A DNA stretch of 64,000 nucleotides from Phalacrocorax aristotelis (GCF_949628215.1 NC_134282.1:9112223-9176222), one strand, 5' to 3'. Positions 1 through 13,388 are shown, numbered from the stretch's first letter. Translations and numbers: made by a program. The notes: generated by a model not told the origin, from the sequence alone.

Positions 1-2501
1 CTCTGCACGTTCACTGCATTTCAGGATGTGCCCACAGTCAAAAAAAGAGCCTTTTTTAGATGCTTTTTAAGAAAGCAGTTCCATCCCTGTTGGGAAGAAG
101 TCCTATAAACTTTGCCTTCCACAGAAACTGGTGTACCCAACCTATTAATCAGACATGGCACTAAAATGTTCTCTGGATATTTTGCAAAACTGCAGAAAAA
201 TGCCTTGAAATTATTTGAGCTGTTAACAATTTCTAGTACTGAGCCTGTTCTGAAATGTTACCTTGTTTCTCATTAAGCTTTCTAGCGCTTCCCAAATTGG
301 AAAAGGTTTCCAGCAACTCCAGAAGCCTTTAAATCAACCCTGAGCAGCTGAAGGAATATATACTTGTTTTACAGATAAGTTCAAGCCTCGTAAGATTCTT
401 CAAGTTCTTTCACTTGGAAGCTGGCTAACAAAAGCAAAATAAAGTTCTTAAAGTTGTACAAAAGGCATATTGTGCTTACGCAGCCTTCCATGTGTATCAT
501 TTCCTTAACCACAGAAAAGCCCTGTTGTTCCCAGACTTTAAAAGGTATCAGTCACCTTGAAAGTAAACTAAATTAAAAGCAGATGCTGACAATTTGTTCC
601 TCTCTAAATGGAGCATTGTTGGTCGTACAGCAGGCTATTGTGAGGAGAGATGTTCCTGTAATGTCCCATTTAGGTAGGTAATGCTATCGGATATTGTCTC
701 TTGGATGATTATATATTCTGGCAGGTAAGAAGACCCTGGATCACTTTATAAAAAATGCAGAAAGATTGCTTTCCTGAAAGCCAACCTAGCCAGCTGGCTT
801 TAAATATTGATACCGCACTTCTGCGGCTGTATTGAAATACTTGGCTTCCTCAGCATCTCGCCGAGCGAGGGTACCACGCCGTGCCAGAGCAGCACAAACC
901 TCCAGCCTGGCTCTCCAGGGGGACCGTGGGCAACCCTGGGGCACCTCCCTGGGGGATGAGCCCTCTGCCACATGAGCATCCCACCCAGCCCTCTGCAGCA
1001 CCAGAAATCATCTCCCGCTTGGGTACTAGCAAACATCCCACCTGTGAACATTGCTAGACCAAGACTAGTCAGCCCTTGTATTATTTCCCAGATGAGGGGT
1101 GGTGATTAATCACTAACCAGTTTTACATGAGCTCCCTTCCTGAAGGGAAAGAGGGGAGAAGGCAGTGCCTGGGGGGAGGCCTCACCCCACACCCACTGTG
1201 GGGGCAGGCGGCCAGGGGGACACAGGGTACAGGACCAGGGTATAGTGTCCGGGCTTTGAAAATTTCTGTAGGTCCTCTTAAAATGCCTTATAAAATTTGA
1301 TTTTTATTCCAGCTGCTGTCCCTAGAGATGGACACACAGGAGGGAAACCATCTTCGTGCCTCTCTCTGCAGAAGCCGCCCCACCTGCCAGTCGGGTCCCC
1401 CCGCACCCACCCCTGGCTGGCAGGTCCCAGCCGGTGGCCCCGGGGCTCAGCTGGGTCCCCAGCCGTGGCACAGCCCCCACCGAGGCCCTCGCTGCCCCAG
1501 CAGCCGCCCAGCCCACACGGGTGGGTTAATCTCTCCGCTGCCAAGCGTAATGCCCTGCACTTATCTGTATTAAACGCACAATCCCGAGCTGTCTGGAGTG
1601 AAGGGAGGTTACAGCAATAACAAGAAGTGCAGAGGTACAGAACAGTCATGAAAAAAGTCAAACGATATAGTTCATGTCACCAGTTTTAAAGCAGAATGTT
1701 CCTGGAATACCCAGCCTTGCCACCTCCGGGATCAGAACAAGGGTTTAATTTATTTTCCTCTGGCTCAGACACCGTTTTAGTCAAACCTCTCATTTTCCAG
1801 ATGTAAATAAGAGAAACATTACAGTAGGTGTTTTCTGCTCGGAAAAGCTTTAGGTTCCTGTGATGAATTAGTGCACATCACACAATTTTAATTTTTAAAG
1901 TTTTTTGGTTTGGGTTTTTTTTTGTTTTGTTTTTAATCTCTTAAGCAGTTTTCTATCAGGATGTGCATTTCAGCTAAATCTGTGAAAGTCTGTGCTGATC
2001 TTCTTCACAGTAAATTTATTTTGCCTCATCCCAAACTAAAGGAAAGCAGGGTGTGAATTCTGACCCAGTAGTTCTCCATCAATTCTACTAAAACTCATTT
2101 AACATTCATCCTCTTTCAAAATTATCTTAAAATCCACCCTAGCTTTTCAGATTCCACACTAGCCTCTTAAAGAGGGTATTCCCCAAAATTTTTCAGCTAT
2201 GTATATGTTCACCTAAAATCTATTTGCATACACAGATACAGCTCATCTCAAGCAGGACAAATGAGCAGCAGTTAATAACCTGGAAGGTCCTGTTTAGAGG
2301 TTTTTAAGCGGAATAATGCAAGCTTTTGATTGACGTACAGATTGAGTTGGAAAATATCTGTAAGTGATATCTAAGTAAACATATATATTTCATCCCATAG
2401 GAGCACAGTAATTTTCAAATGCGTAACCCAATTAACAGGAGTCTAAAAGATAGCCTTTAGGCTAACGGCACTCTTGCTCCACACTGTCTTCTACTTAAGG
2501 T

Positions 2502-2527
2502 AATTGAAACCCCATCAGGTTTCAATT
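2502..2527. repeat. Perfect inverted repeat, 10-bp arms, 6-base loop
   Basis: Arms AATTGAAACC (2502-2511) and GGTTTCAATT (2518-2527) are perfect reverse complements around CCATCA. With the preceding T (2501) the left arm carries TAATTG, and another AATTGG lies just to the right (2541 onward), so homeodomain-type core sites cluster here. A cis-regulatory role is inference only. Confidence 0.6.
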
Positions 2528-5500
2528 CATTAAGGATCTTAATTGGCTTTAAGTGGTTCACCCTGCTCTGACAGCGTTTAAATGCAGTGACTTACGAACA
2601 GCATGACCAGGGAAGTCTCAACTCCTCCTGCACTGCTTGGCCAGCAGCAATTGGCTTTGTGCCCCGGCCCGCTGCCTGCTGCCCTGCTCTGGGCACGGAA
2701 GCCTGCAGGCAGCACCTGCCTGCTCCGGGCAGGAGGCAGCACGGCACGGGCAGAGCTGGCAGGAGATGGACGGGCATCCTCAGCAAACGTGCTTTCCTGC
2801 AAAGAAAGCCCGAGGGACACCTCCAAGCTCCTCTCCTGATCCACTTTTGCATTTCTTAACTTCTGGAAGTGCCCTGGAGTGACCCCTGTGCCGTGGTCAA
2901 TAATGGCATCCCTGAATGCGTCAGGAAGGATCCCAAATCAGCCATTTCAATGTGCTTCCAAATACAAGCAAGATCTCTGAAAAATTTGGCATGGCAGGTT
3001 GGACATTCCCTGCCGTTTTCATCCTCTCTTGGAATAAGCTAGAAAGGGAGCCAGCATCACATCAGCCCTCACAGGATGGAGGAGCAGCCCTCCCTTGGTT
3101 CTTCCCTCTATTCATGGCAAGCAGGCATGACCTAGGAAAACAAAGAACAGGTTCAAAATGATGTTTAAAACCCGCTACGTATCTGCTTAGATTTAATTTA
3201 GTTTTTAAAACTATTCCTTGGGTTCCCCCCTTGGTGCCCTGGTTCCCTACCTGTGCCAGCCCTTCAGGTCAGCCCCCCCCCCGAAAAATACCCAAAATAA
3301 GCACCAGGCAGGGGCTAAGACCCTCCTAGCTGCCAGGGAGCAGAGCCCAACAGTAACATGAAATACATTTATAATCTAGCAGCATTGCTTCCCCTGCAGT
3401 GCACGCTCCCCCTCCAGGCTTTTGCCCATGAGTAGCATTGGATGGGCACCACACTGCCCCAACCCAGCTCCGTGGGGTGGAGCCCAGGCATGGTGATAGG
3501 AACAGCATTTAGGGGGAGAAATGACAAAATAGCTGTATCTTTGGCATTACTGGATAACCAAGAGTTAGCTATATCTATATACTTCGGGGTTTAAAGAGAA
3601 ATGTCAGCATCCAATATAACAGAAACTGGTATTAATGTATTTCCACGTATCCAGCCCTCTCCTGGTTTTGATGTCCTGTTCCCATCCCAGCAGCAGGGAG
3701 CAGACCATTACAGGTGTGTCTCCTGGGGAAGGAGTATCTGGTTTCTCTGTGTTTCTCAGTCCTGCTGGCAAATCTTCCCCAGCATGAGGGAGAGCTGGAG
3801 GTGAACTGCCTCCCCTCCGATTTATAGCACAGGATGGAAACCAAGTGCACTCCTGTGCAGTCTGAGCAAGCCCAGCTCGTGCAATGAACTATGTGACTGT
3901 CGGGCACTGGCTGCTCATGGATTCCCCGCTGATGCACTGGGAGAGCAACTCCAGCCCTTGCAGACAAGCAGATCTCACATCAGCCATCGCACACAAAAAC
4001 AGCTGTGTTGCCTACTTCTGATCCATTTGCTGACCAGTACAGGACAGGGAGCGGGACTGCCCCCCGCAGCTATTGCTGTTCCCACTCTCGCCTGGGGACA
4101 GTGCCAGCGAGGGCGTCTCAGCCGCCCGTGGGTAATTACAGCCACTTGCAATTTGCTGATGTATTGCTATGTTCCTGTTCCGTCCAGATTTATTACATCT
4201 GATTGAAACACCACTGCAATTAAAAGTGACAGAGGGTAAAAAGCACTTATTTCTTCATGAAATGGAGGTGGAGCGGTTGCATGTTGCAGCATACACCACA
4301 AACCCCAAAGGCAGCCCCTTGGAAAGCTCCAGCTGCCTCCTTGAAGGGCGTAAGGGAGCTGGGCAGCCTGGAGCACACAGGATAACATTCATCTTTGAGT
4401 GAGTCAATCTGCTGATATTAAAAAAATGAAGTGGAAGTAGGCTCTCTTCAGCCTTTTATCTTCTCAAATAATTTTTAGCTATATTCTTGGAGCCAAATAA
4501 TAGTCCTATCACACCCAAGCAAAGAGAAAAATTCCTGGGTATGTTAATTAACATATATTTTTGTCCTTGCCGAGTCTTCAGTGAAATCACTGACAAGCGG
4601 CTTTTCTGGGTTTGCTCTGGATTGCACCAAGAGCAACTAGTGACCAGCCAATCCATGATTAGAAAGGGGAAGATTTTCCAAGGTCAAGGAGAATTCAGAT
4701 GTTCAGACCTTTCTGGAGGTGAGCAGCTGCCCAGGGCAGGCAGGCGAGGGAGGTGGTGCCTGGCTCTGCTCTTGGACATGTGCCCTAGCCTTTGAAGCCT
4801 GACAATTTCCCGGATCGTTCAGCATCTGCTTTCAAACAGTACAGAAAGGTGCAGAACCACCCACATTGTTCCTTACTTTTCTGCATAAATTTCAGACAAA
4901 AAGGCTGATGCACTTTAGTCGACAAGAATTTGAGCAGTTAATTCCCTGCTGATCAGCTTTAGTGCTCTAGGTATGCATTTACATTCTTCCTGGACAGGTT
5001 TCTGTGCTTGGAGGATTGTGTTTGGTTTCCAGAGGTGGAGAGCCCCAGCCAGGGGTGGCAGAGAGCCCCAGCTCTGACTGTAAGCCAGATCCATGGGATG
5101 GACCAGACATGGGACATTGAGCTGCCCCTTTCCCCCCAAAAACCGTGGCCAGGAGCCCTGTCCCCATGCCCGCTCCTCCTGCTCCGGTGCCATCTGAGCA
5201 GCACAACCAGCACATCCATCAGACAACCTGCAGGATGCCATTGCGTTACCATGGCAATCATCACTACAGAAGTGACTAAAAATAAATGCCGGATCCACAA
5301 AGCACAAAAGATCATCCTGAATCCAAGCCCTGACTCAGTCACCTTCAAACCTGGGTGCGTGTGGTGCTGTGTCCCCGCTCTGCAGCCACCCCGCTTTGTG
5401 CGGCGGAGACATTCTCCCTGCTCTGCAAAATTCAGTGTGGAGCAGCGAGGTCCCTGTTGCACAGGTACAGAGTTTCCTTCAGTCCAGGTCCACCACTGAG

Positions 5501-7625
5501 CTCTGCCACCGAGACTGGCTGGAGCTCCGCAGGAGCCCGTGGACATCCCTCCAGAGCTCTCATGGGGCTGCGGTCATCAAGGAAACCTAAATTCTTTTTC
5601 TCTAAAAACCCTAAAAATCCACTGATTCTCATTGCATTCCCAATGTCCTGAGCAGCATCCCATCTCCATGACAAGAAACCCAGAGATCTGGGCAGGCCCC
5701 ATGCAGATCAGACATGAAGAGATAAGCTGAGGACTTGTAAGTGACTTGTCACATGCCACCTTGCCCAAACAATAACAAAATTACCCCACAGAGCAAACTA
5801 CAATGGCAGCACTGAATCACCAAGGTACACCCCAAAGCAGACCCAAAGGATAAGAGCTGCACAAGAGTGTAAGTCCTGGGCATAAAACCCAACATGTGAG
5901 CGCTGCATGAACAAGAGCCAAGCACCACCTCAGATAGAGCTGCAGGACAGGGAGGCCACAGGCTGAGCTTCCCTTTCCCCTACGGCATCACAAGTTTCCA
6001 CCAGGGAAATAACAGCTCAGGGACTCCAGTGCCCGTGGCCGGGTCACGATCCCTGCGAGCCCCATGGTCAGATGGCAGCTCATGTCAGAGCATGCTAAAT
6101 TATGCACGGCGGCTTTGAATTATTTCTTCTTCCTTAAGGAAAGCATGTGCACAAATATGTTGGCAAACACCCTTTTCTGTAGGGAGGGCGAGCCTGGCCA
6201 CCCTAGGGAGCAGCAGGGCCGGGGACTCAGCTGGGGCAGACAGCAGGACACGCACAGGGTGGGGGAGGACGGTCCCCAGGCACGGCCCCTCAGCTTTGTC
6301 ACCTTCTTCCAGACCCTGTAAGGAGCAGAAACTCTTTCTTCAATTAACATTCCTCTCAGCTAACACCTGATTTAAACTCAGGCTGTCCATGAAGCTTATA
6401 CTTGTCTCAGAACATTTGTCCGTGTTTTTTTCACCCTAAAAACGTTAAAAAAGGAAGAAATCTTGCAAGCTGCTTTATATTAGCCTTTGTATCCCAAACC
6501 GCCCTTGTGAACAATCAACAAGAAAACTATCCCAGCTCTAAGGAGGCTCTTGAACACACATTTAAATCAATTACATCCATGAAAAAGGAGCCTCTGTGAG
6601 TAACAGGGCACAACGTGCAGCTAATAAGCCCAAAGCGAAGGCGTTTGCAGAGCCCCACGTAGTCGCAGCTTGCGATGGTGATGTGGGAAGCACTTAAAGC
6701 ATGCCCTGCCTCGCCACAGCTAAACCAACCACTGGAAATTGAATTATCTGTATTGTTCCCACTCCCTCGTGCTGAAAACCTTCCAGCCTTCCTCTGAAGC
6801 CGCTGGCGGCAAGGCTGAAGCTTGGGAAGCACAGCCCAGGTAAGGACCTCCCGTTCCAGCCTGTCACCCGCCGCCACTGGGATTTGCTTCTCTAGAGACA
6901 GGTAGTGACAGGATTAGGGCAAGAGAAATATCCCACCCAGCTGCTTTGTATCTGGGCTCCCCCATGGGTGCCTCGACGGCTCTGCTGGCACCGCAGCTCT
7001 CCAAAGGGCAGGGCAGCGTGACTCCGCGTTCGCAGCCCACTCCCCATGTACCCAAGGGAGGGGTGGGGGGACCACAGTCCCTGGGAGCTGTGTGGCATGA
7101 AGGGGGGCGTAGCTGGGGTTTATCACCTCACTAATGAAAGCATTTAATGAGCCTGGAAATATTTCCTAGCAGAATTCCCACTGGACACCCAGTTCCTCCA
7201 TGACGCTTATGGGAACAAAATCAACGTTTTGGCGTGTAGTTGCACCCCCAACTTTGGCGTGGGTTGTTTGGGTTTTTTTTTCCATCTGTCTGACCTAAAG
7301 GTCAGTGAGTTTAAGATGTCATCTTTAAGGACTGCCCTTGCTATTTTCAAAACCAGTATGAGCAAACCCATAAAGGAATCAGCAGTGCAGAAGCCAGCCG
7401 ACTCATTCAAATGTTAAAACTATTCCATTTTATAATGAAGTAATTAAGTTACAGCACTGGTTCAGTTTTCGGCAGTTCATGTTCAGGCAATTAGAGAAAC
7501 AGAAATAACCCTCTCCCCCGGATGAGATGCAGTTCACCTCCCAGCACTGCACTCCCACAGAAGCGGTTATCCCTGGGACAGCAAGAGCACTTTGTCTCAA
7601 CTTCTCTTCTGTGATGAGATGCATG

Positions 7626-7649
7626 AAATTTAATGGGGAAATTAAATTT
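7626..7649. repeat. Perfect AT-rich inverted repeat, 9-bp arms
   Basis: AAATTTAAT (7626-7634) and ATTAAATTT (7641-7649) flank a six-base GGGGAA loop. AT-rich palindromes of this size arise by chance, so no function is claimed. Confidence 0.5.
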
Positions 7650-10054
7650 AAGAAGGAAGAGTCGCAACACACTTTTAATCTGATCTTTAGGCAGAGACAT
7701 AGAAATGGCCCAGCTGTGACACTGCACTTCATGATCCCACTTTACTCCTTTATATATGGCTTTTTTTCACATTTATGCGTTAGCCAAGTGGGTTAATGGC
7801 CTGAATCTCACTTAAATCAGCTGCAGCAGCTATTATATCATTGCACAAGTCTCTTGGCAATCTGCTTCTAATTCAGCACGGAAATAAGCCAGAAACAAGA
7901 GCAGCCCCACAGCAAGTGCTGGGGATCCACAGCAGCACATCCGAGCAGTAGGGGACCCCGGCCTGACAGCCGAGCTGCAGCTGGCACCGTGCAGCGACTG
8001 AGCCAACCTCAGCTTCAAAGTTATAAACCTTGCTTTGGAGCTGTGTTCGCTGTAAAATGCAGTAGAAACATTTTAAGATAGAAGCTTTTTGTTCTATAGG
8101 AAGGAGCATTACTAGACTAAGGTGAAGCATAAGAACGAGAAGAATAAGGATTCCTTTAAATAAAGCCAGCACAGGGCAAGAACAGCAGCCCCAGAAATAT
8201 ATGCCCTGCTATCTAAAGGAACTTAACTCATACAACACAACCAGAAAACTAATCTGAATATTTGACTGAGGAAACAAAACCAGGGGAAACTCCAACCTGA
8301 CACAGGGGATACCATGCTGCAGTGCGCAGGATTGCAGGACCAGCCTGTGCTGAAAAGGTAAACATTCCAAATCCACAAAAAAAAAAAAAAAAATCCAGTA
8401 ATCCAAATTCCTTTTCATCTTCCGAAGTTTCTGAAAAAGCTTTTGTGGAAAATAGGAATTTTGTAAAAAATATTCCAGATTTATTTCTGCAACCATTCTT
8501 TCCCCGGCTGCTTTCATGCTGCAGGAGGTTACTCGCACTAATTTGCTTGTTCCTGTAACAGTGGCCCCGAGCACCCCCCACTCCCTGGGTGGGCATGGGG
8601 CGGCACCCAGAGCCAGCAGGATGCGCTGGTGGCACCGCTGGCCCTGCAGCCGGGAACTGGGAGGAGAGACCTGAGGACCTGCTCCCTGCCACCCAGAGCC
8701 CCAGGCTCCCCAATGAGCCCAGCCACACAGCCATTACCTTGTTCAAAACCACCCTAGCTGCATCCCCAGCTCCCACAGTGCTTCAGCGTGATGCTCAGGC
8801 AAGGCCTGCATGCTGTCCTTACCTTGGATCCCTCCCGCTGCTTCTCTGAAGTCCCTTAAGACTCTCCTGCAAGGCTGGAAACTGCACAGAGGGTTTTGCC
8901 CCAGAGTTCCTATCATTACTGAGCTACGGAAGGAAAACATGCAAGACAAGGTTTTGTTTTGGAGACTCCCCGGAGGAAGGCAGTCCCTCCAAAACCTGTA
9001 TCAATGCCCTGCAGCCTCAGTGAGGTATGTGGGTCCAAAGCACAGCGTGACTGCTGCAGCTCCAGCTGCTGAGGCACAACAAGAGATGGAGCAGAGGGCT
9101 GCTCCCAGCGCCGCAGGCGCTCAGAAATACTGCCGGGGACCTGGAGGAGAACAACTTGTTTTTGCACTCCTTGGGGGATAAGGGTTCTTTTACATCACAG
9201 ATAAGTGAGCAGATGGATCAATCAAACCCTGTTCCCACCGTGCCCCCAGCTCCGGCCCAGCCCACAGCGCCAGAACTGCACTCAAGGGCAAGTTATTTAT
9301 ACTGAAATCATGGCTGTCAGGTTTGTTTACTTTGGAGCATAGCTTGTATACTGCAAGAAAGGATCTTTAAGCAAGATAAATGACCACTGCCCACTCGCAC
9401 TCTCCCCTGCAGACAGAATGACAGCAACTCCTTATGAACAAAACCTTCATGTGCAGTCCTACCTGTAATCTCAGCAACCTTTTTCTTTTTAGAGGGGGAA
9501 TTTGCATGCAGTCTTGAAATTGTAACCTACTGCTTACGCTAAAAACAAACACCAGCAGCAGAGATCTGTCACAAAGCCAGTTGCAACCCCAATGCAACGA
9601 GGTGCTGGGGGAGTTTCCCACTAGGACGCTGCAGACCCACCACCAGCAGCACCCCAAGGGACAGCAGCAGCCTGCCCTGGTCTTGCGTGGACATCACCAC
9701 TTCAGGTTAATTAACAGGGCTGCTAGAACACAGCCCTAGAAGAGGCTCCATACGCATTCCTAGGAAGCAGTTACATTTGCTATAGCATATCACAGTACAA
9801 AAGCACTCATCAGGCAAGTACCACACAGCACCAGTACAAGTACCACTGCGGTGGGGTGTCCTGTCCTGTGACATGGCAAGGGACAGCCATGCCCCGGCAG
9901 GGGCATCTCCTTACCCCAGGATGGTCTGCAGCCAGAAAGCATGACTGCCACAAACCAGCTTTTTCAACCCCAAATGGACAGTCCATTTATAATGTAGTTT
10001 TCTACATATAAGCCCTAAAAAGAGTAAGTCACACCCATGTTCAAACATAATATT

Positions 10055-10060
10055 TTTATT
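10055..10060 (-). terminator. GMPS: Candidate distal polyadenylation signal of GMPS
   Basis: AATAAA on the minus strand, about 3.2 kb past the GMPS stop codon. Roughly 20 bases further along the transcript there is a GT-rich element (GGGTGTGAC), as expected for a cleavage site. Other AATAAA hexamers lie at 10256-10261 and 12851-12856, so several mRNA ends are possible. Confidence 0.4.
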
Positions 10061-10957
10061 TGTGGATAAAAATTAAGGCTCACAGTACTTTATCATTTCA
10101 CAAGCAGAAAAATGTTAAAAATCGAGAATGACGGGGAATGCCCCCAATACAAATTCCTCTAACTGCTGACATGTTTTACTGAAGACTCGAGGTGAACAAT
10201 TGTACAGGGCAGCTACAGTTATTAGTTTGTAAACTAGGTGCTAAATATATATAGATTTATTTTTTTTAAGAAATGTGAACAGAGTATTATGTTTCTCTCC
10301 ACTTCTGGCTGTCTGATACACATGGAGTCCATAAAAACACTCAAGAACTGCTGGGGTAACACCAACCTTCCTAAGAACAACCCACCACGTCTACAACGCA
10401 TGGCACAGGCGTCAAACAGGGGGAAGAGAGCTAAAGATCACAAATTTCATTTTGGTAAGACATTTTGATTATAGTGCAACAGTTTATGCCTAAAATTTTC
10501 AATATTCAACTTTCTGGCTTAAAAAAACCACCACAAACCCCAAACCAAAGTATGTTCCTAAAAAGCACAGGGACTGCTGTCAAGCTCCGTTTCATTACAC
10601 ACATGAAAGCAACCCAGGTGATCCAAAGAAGGTAGAAGTGTATGTCAAACTTCAGTATACACATAGAATACAGGTATACATCATGCCTATAGTTAAGATG
10701 CAACTCAAAGGACTTCCAAGTGCGCAACATAGACAGAAATCATTTACTCACTACAAGGATGCTGCAGGTCTGTGGTCCAGAGGTACAACAGTTACTTTAC
10801 CCCCAAACCAATGGGCATCACCATCACCAGGCCAAGTGTTCTTGTGAGTTACATCATAACTATGGGACTATTTACTGCAGATTTATTTACATGGAGACCA
10901 AGTGTCTCAGTCAAAACTGAGAAAGGTTTGGGTTTAAGAGGTGCTCTAAATTCTTTG

Positions 10958-11043
10958 CATTACTTTTTAGTAATTACCATATTCTTTTCATTCAGTACTT
11001 TTTAATAATTCTTATATTCTTGGCATTACTTTTTAGTAATGCC
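10958..11043. repeat. Degenerate three-copy minisatellite ending in a hairpin
   Basis: A unit resembling CATTACTTTTTAGTAAT starts at about 10958, 10993 (CAGTACTTTTTAATAAT) and 11024. The copies are separated by related TATTCTT-containing spacers, giving a period of 31-35 bases. The last copy forms a perfect 9-bp-arm hairpin: GGCATTACT (11022-11030), loop TTTT, AGTAATGCC (11035-11043). It lies in the probable GMPS 3' UTR. Confidence 0.6.
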
Positions 11044-12850
11044 TTCTGTTTTGCCTGTTTGCTGTCAAGGTAACACAGACTGGTGGCAGCAGCAGCAAGA
11101 GCAAGCCTACTTACAATGAGCAACAACTGCTATAGCATTAAAAGGCTGAAGGATTTCTGCATCGCACCAAATAGATTCATTTCTTGTCACTGCACCCTTT
11201 ACATCTGAGATACCCCCACAGTAATGAAAACTATCCTCAGCTTTTTCTGACAAAAAGTTAAAATGTACTCTAAGGCCATAATTTCATTAGGGAGCTTTCT
11301 TCTGAGATAATACAAAGAAAATGTATGTGTTTTCAACAGAACCCATGCTGTAATAGATTCTGCCACAGCAAACACCGATTTCCTGTGGTTTTGGCCAACA
11401 GCTCTTACAGGTCACAGTCAGTGATAAAAGAACATTTGTACTAACGGTATTTCACTTACATCACAAAAAGCTCATCCAAAGGGCTCAAATTGCTTATGAT
11501 GGATGTGGGTGAGAAGTACTACCCCTATTTTATAAAGGGGGCAACTAAGATATCGATTAAGATCAATGTGCTCAGGCTACAGGACCTGCCAGGGGCTGGG
11601 CTGCGAGGGGAAGGCAGTTTTCTGGGCCCCTGGTCTACTGCTCTCCTGTACGCCTGTGTCCCCAAAGGGTTTTGAAGAGCAGAGGGCTGTAGCCACCACT
11701 CAGTGACACAGGCAAAAGAGTATATTAACGCATTAGCCATCTCCTATAAGCAGAAATTCAACTAAATTTTCATAATGTGTAGGCAGTAAATGTAAGAACA
11801 ACAGGACAATGTGTGCAATCAAAAGAATATAGAACAAACACTTTAAACCATTACTCCAGTTCACAAATCTATGCAAGTGGAAATATACAGCCATGAAATA
11901 CTCCAGGCTACTGAACATTTTAAAACAAGTGTTTCACCCCCATAATACTATGGTAATCTTGCAGCTGAATGAAATGCAACTGCTTAAATTAAAAAAAAAA
12001 CGTAATGGTGATGAGCCTGGATACACGGTTACGGTTCCATTGGTGGAGGTACCTGGCAGGCACCCAGCAAGCTGCTCAGGTCAGAATTTAACTGTTACTT
12101 CCACAGACAGCAACTGCAGGACACACTCAAAATTCTCAGGTGGATGGAAACAGCTTTGCCTCAATACATCAGAAAAGCACAGGTGTCCAGAGTAACCATC
12201 TCTCAAATTATTGCTTACTTAACTACATAAACAGCAGAATACAAATGACAGAAGGGATCTATATGGATTGGGTAAGTCACCTCTGATACCATGACTCCAC
12301 ACTAATGACTATAATGATCTTGAAGATCAAGCTAAGTACAATACATACAAAAAAAATTCCTGTAAAAGCAAATGCATAGCAAATAAACTGTCATCAAGTA
12401 TAATGAAACCACACCGGCAGCAGGCTGCGAAGGGACTGTTGCGCAAGAGTCTGAGGACAGAAACAGGATTCGCAGATCCAGTAGCTCTGGTGCAACAGCT
12501 TTCCAAACCTCACTCCCACTTTTATGCTTCTGTCAGAGTCCCCAGAAGGACACAAAGATACTTCACTGCCTGGAATTTGACATACGCATACATGCAGTAA
12601 GTGTATACTAAAGATTAGCCTGTGTATACACATCTGTTACCAACACGCACACCTACCGAGCAATGCAAGAGGGAGCAAGTACAGAAAGACAGACAGGTCA
12701 TTTCATAATATTTTAGCATTACTCTCTTGGAGCTCAACATTATTGCCATGGGCTAATACGTCAAACAATATAGAACAAGCTTAACAGTATACAACAGATA
12801 CACAGTAATTCCACAACTCAACGGTACCCACTACTCCATTTGGCAAAATA

Positions 12851-12856
12851 TTTATT
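12851..12856 (-). terminator. GMPS: Candidate proximal polyadenylation signal of GMPS
   Basis: AATAAA on the minus strand about 430 bases beyond the stop codon, with a GT-rich stretch (GAGTTGTGG) downstream on the transcript. It could give a short 3' UTR isoform. RNA evidence would decide. Confidence 0.3.
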
Positions 12857-13286
12857 CATAATAAATCCGTTCAAAAGCAGTTGGTCACAAATAATTAATT
12901 TTACGTTTTTAGGCTGTAACAACGCTTTTGGTAGAAGTAAATAAACTGCCTAGTTTTTACACAGTGTACAAAACCAAAGAGACATTGAAATGACAGTTAA
13001 CAATAAAACACATGAAAACAGGAGGAATCAGTAAGACAAAGGCAAAAGCAATAGGAATCTGTCTGCGCACCGGCAATGCTGCCATGATTATTTACCCGTA
13101 CAAATCCTCAGCCCCACTTAGTTATTATCCCCAGCACAGCTCTTAACTGCAGGTTTATGCTCCAGGAGAGGAATCTGATGCGATGTAGCAGCTCCAGTCA
13201 CTCCTTCACAGTACTGCATGTCAACACTGGGAATGGTTTCTGATATGATTTAGACTGCACACAGTACTTTAATAGAAAAAAGTTAA

Positions 13287-13388
13287 TTATTCCCACTCTG
13301 TTGTTCCTGGTGGCTTTGATGTCAAGTCATACATCACCCGAGAAATGCCAGGAATCTTCTTTATCTCTGCCACCATTTTTAACACAAC
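13287..13388 (-). CDS. GMPS: GMPS coding exon 16 (terminal)
   Basis: Encodes residues 661-693 and the TAA stop (13287-13289). It begins in phase 0 after an AATAG acceptor, with VVLKMV at the start and KPPGTTEWE at the end, the conserved GMP-synthase C-terminus that helps bind XMP. Confidence 0.95.
   Translation of the reverse strand, partial: VVLKMVAEIKKIPGISRVMYDLTSKPPGTTEWE

Larger units (their letters stand above)
1..10054. other. Intergenic region downstream of GMPS
   Basis: No gene can be supported in this stretch. It alternates AT-rich DNA with GC-richer patches (about 830-1560, 2580-2890, 4900-5600, 8580-9180). Open frames of 60-195 codons occur on both strands in those patches. They overlap each other in several frames, resemble no family I recognise, and are not joined by convincing splice sites. 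No CR1 end, LTR or tRNA was recognised. By human synteny the next gene to the left would be KCNAB1 (established knowledge, not seen here). Two small inverted repeats are listed separately. Confidence 0.6.
10061..13286 (-). other. GMPS: Probable GMPS 3' untranslated region (maximal extent)
   Basis: This is AT-rich sequence after the GMPS stop with no coding potential. The extent assumes use of the AATAAA at 10055-10060. If the AATAAA at 12851-12856 is used instead, the 3' UTR would be only about 0.4 kb. It contains a three-copy degenerate minisatellite and a hairpin at 10958-11043. Confidence 0.4.

Noticed and set aside
4959-5546. 195-codon minus-strand frame in the left intergenic DNA, with overlapping frames on both strands
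   Set aside because: Several frames of similar length overlap in a GC-richer patch, the residue composition looks random, and no conserved motif is present.
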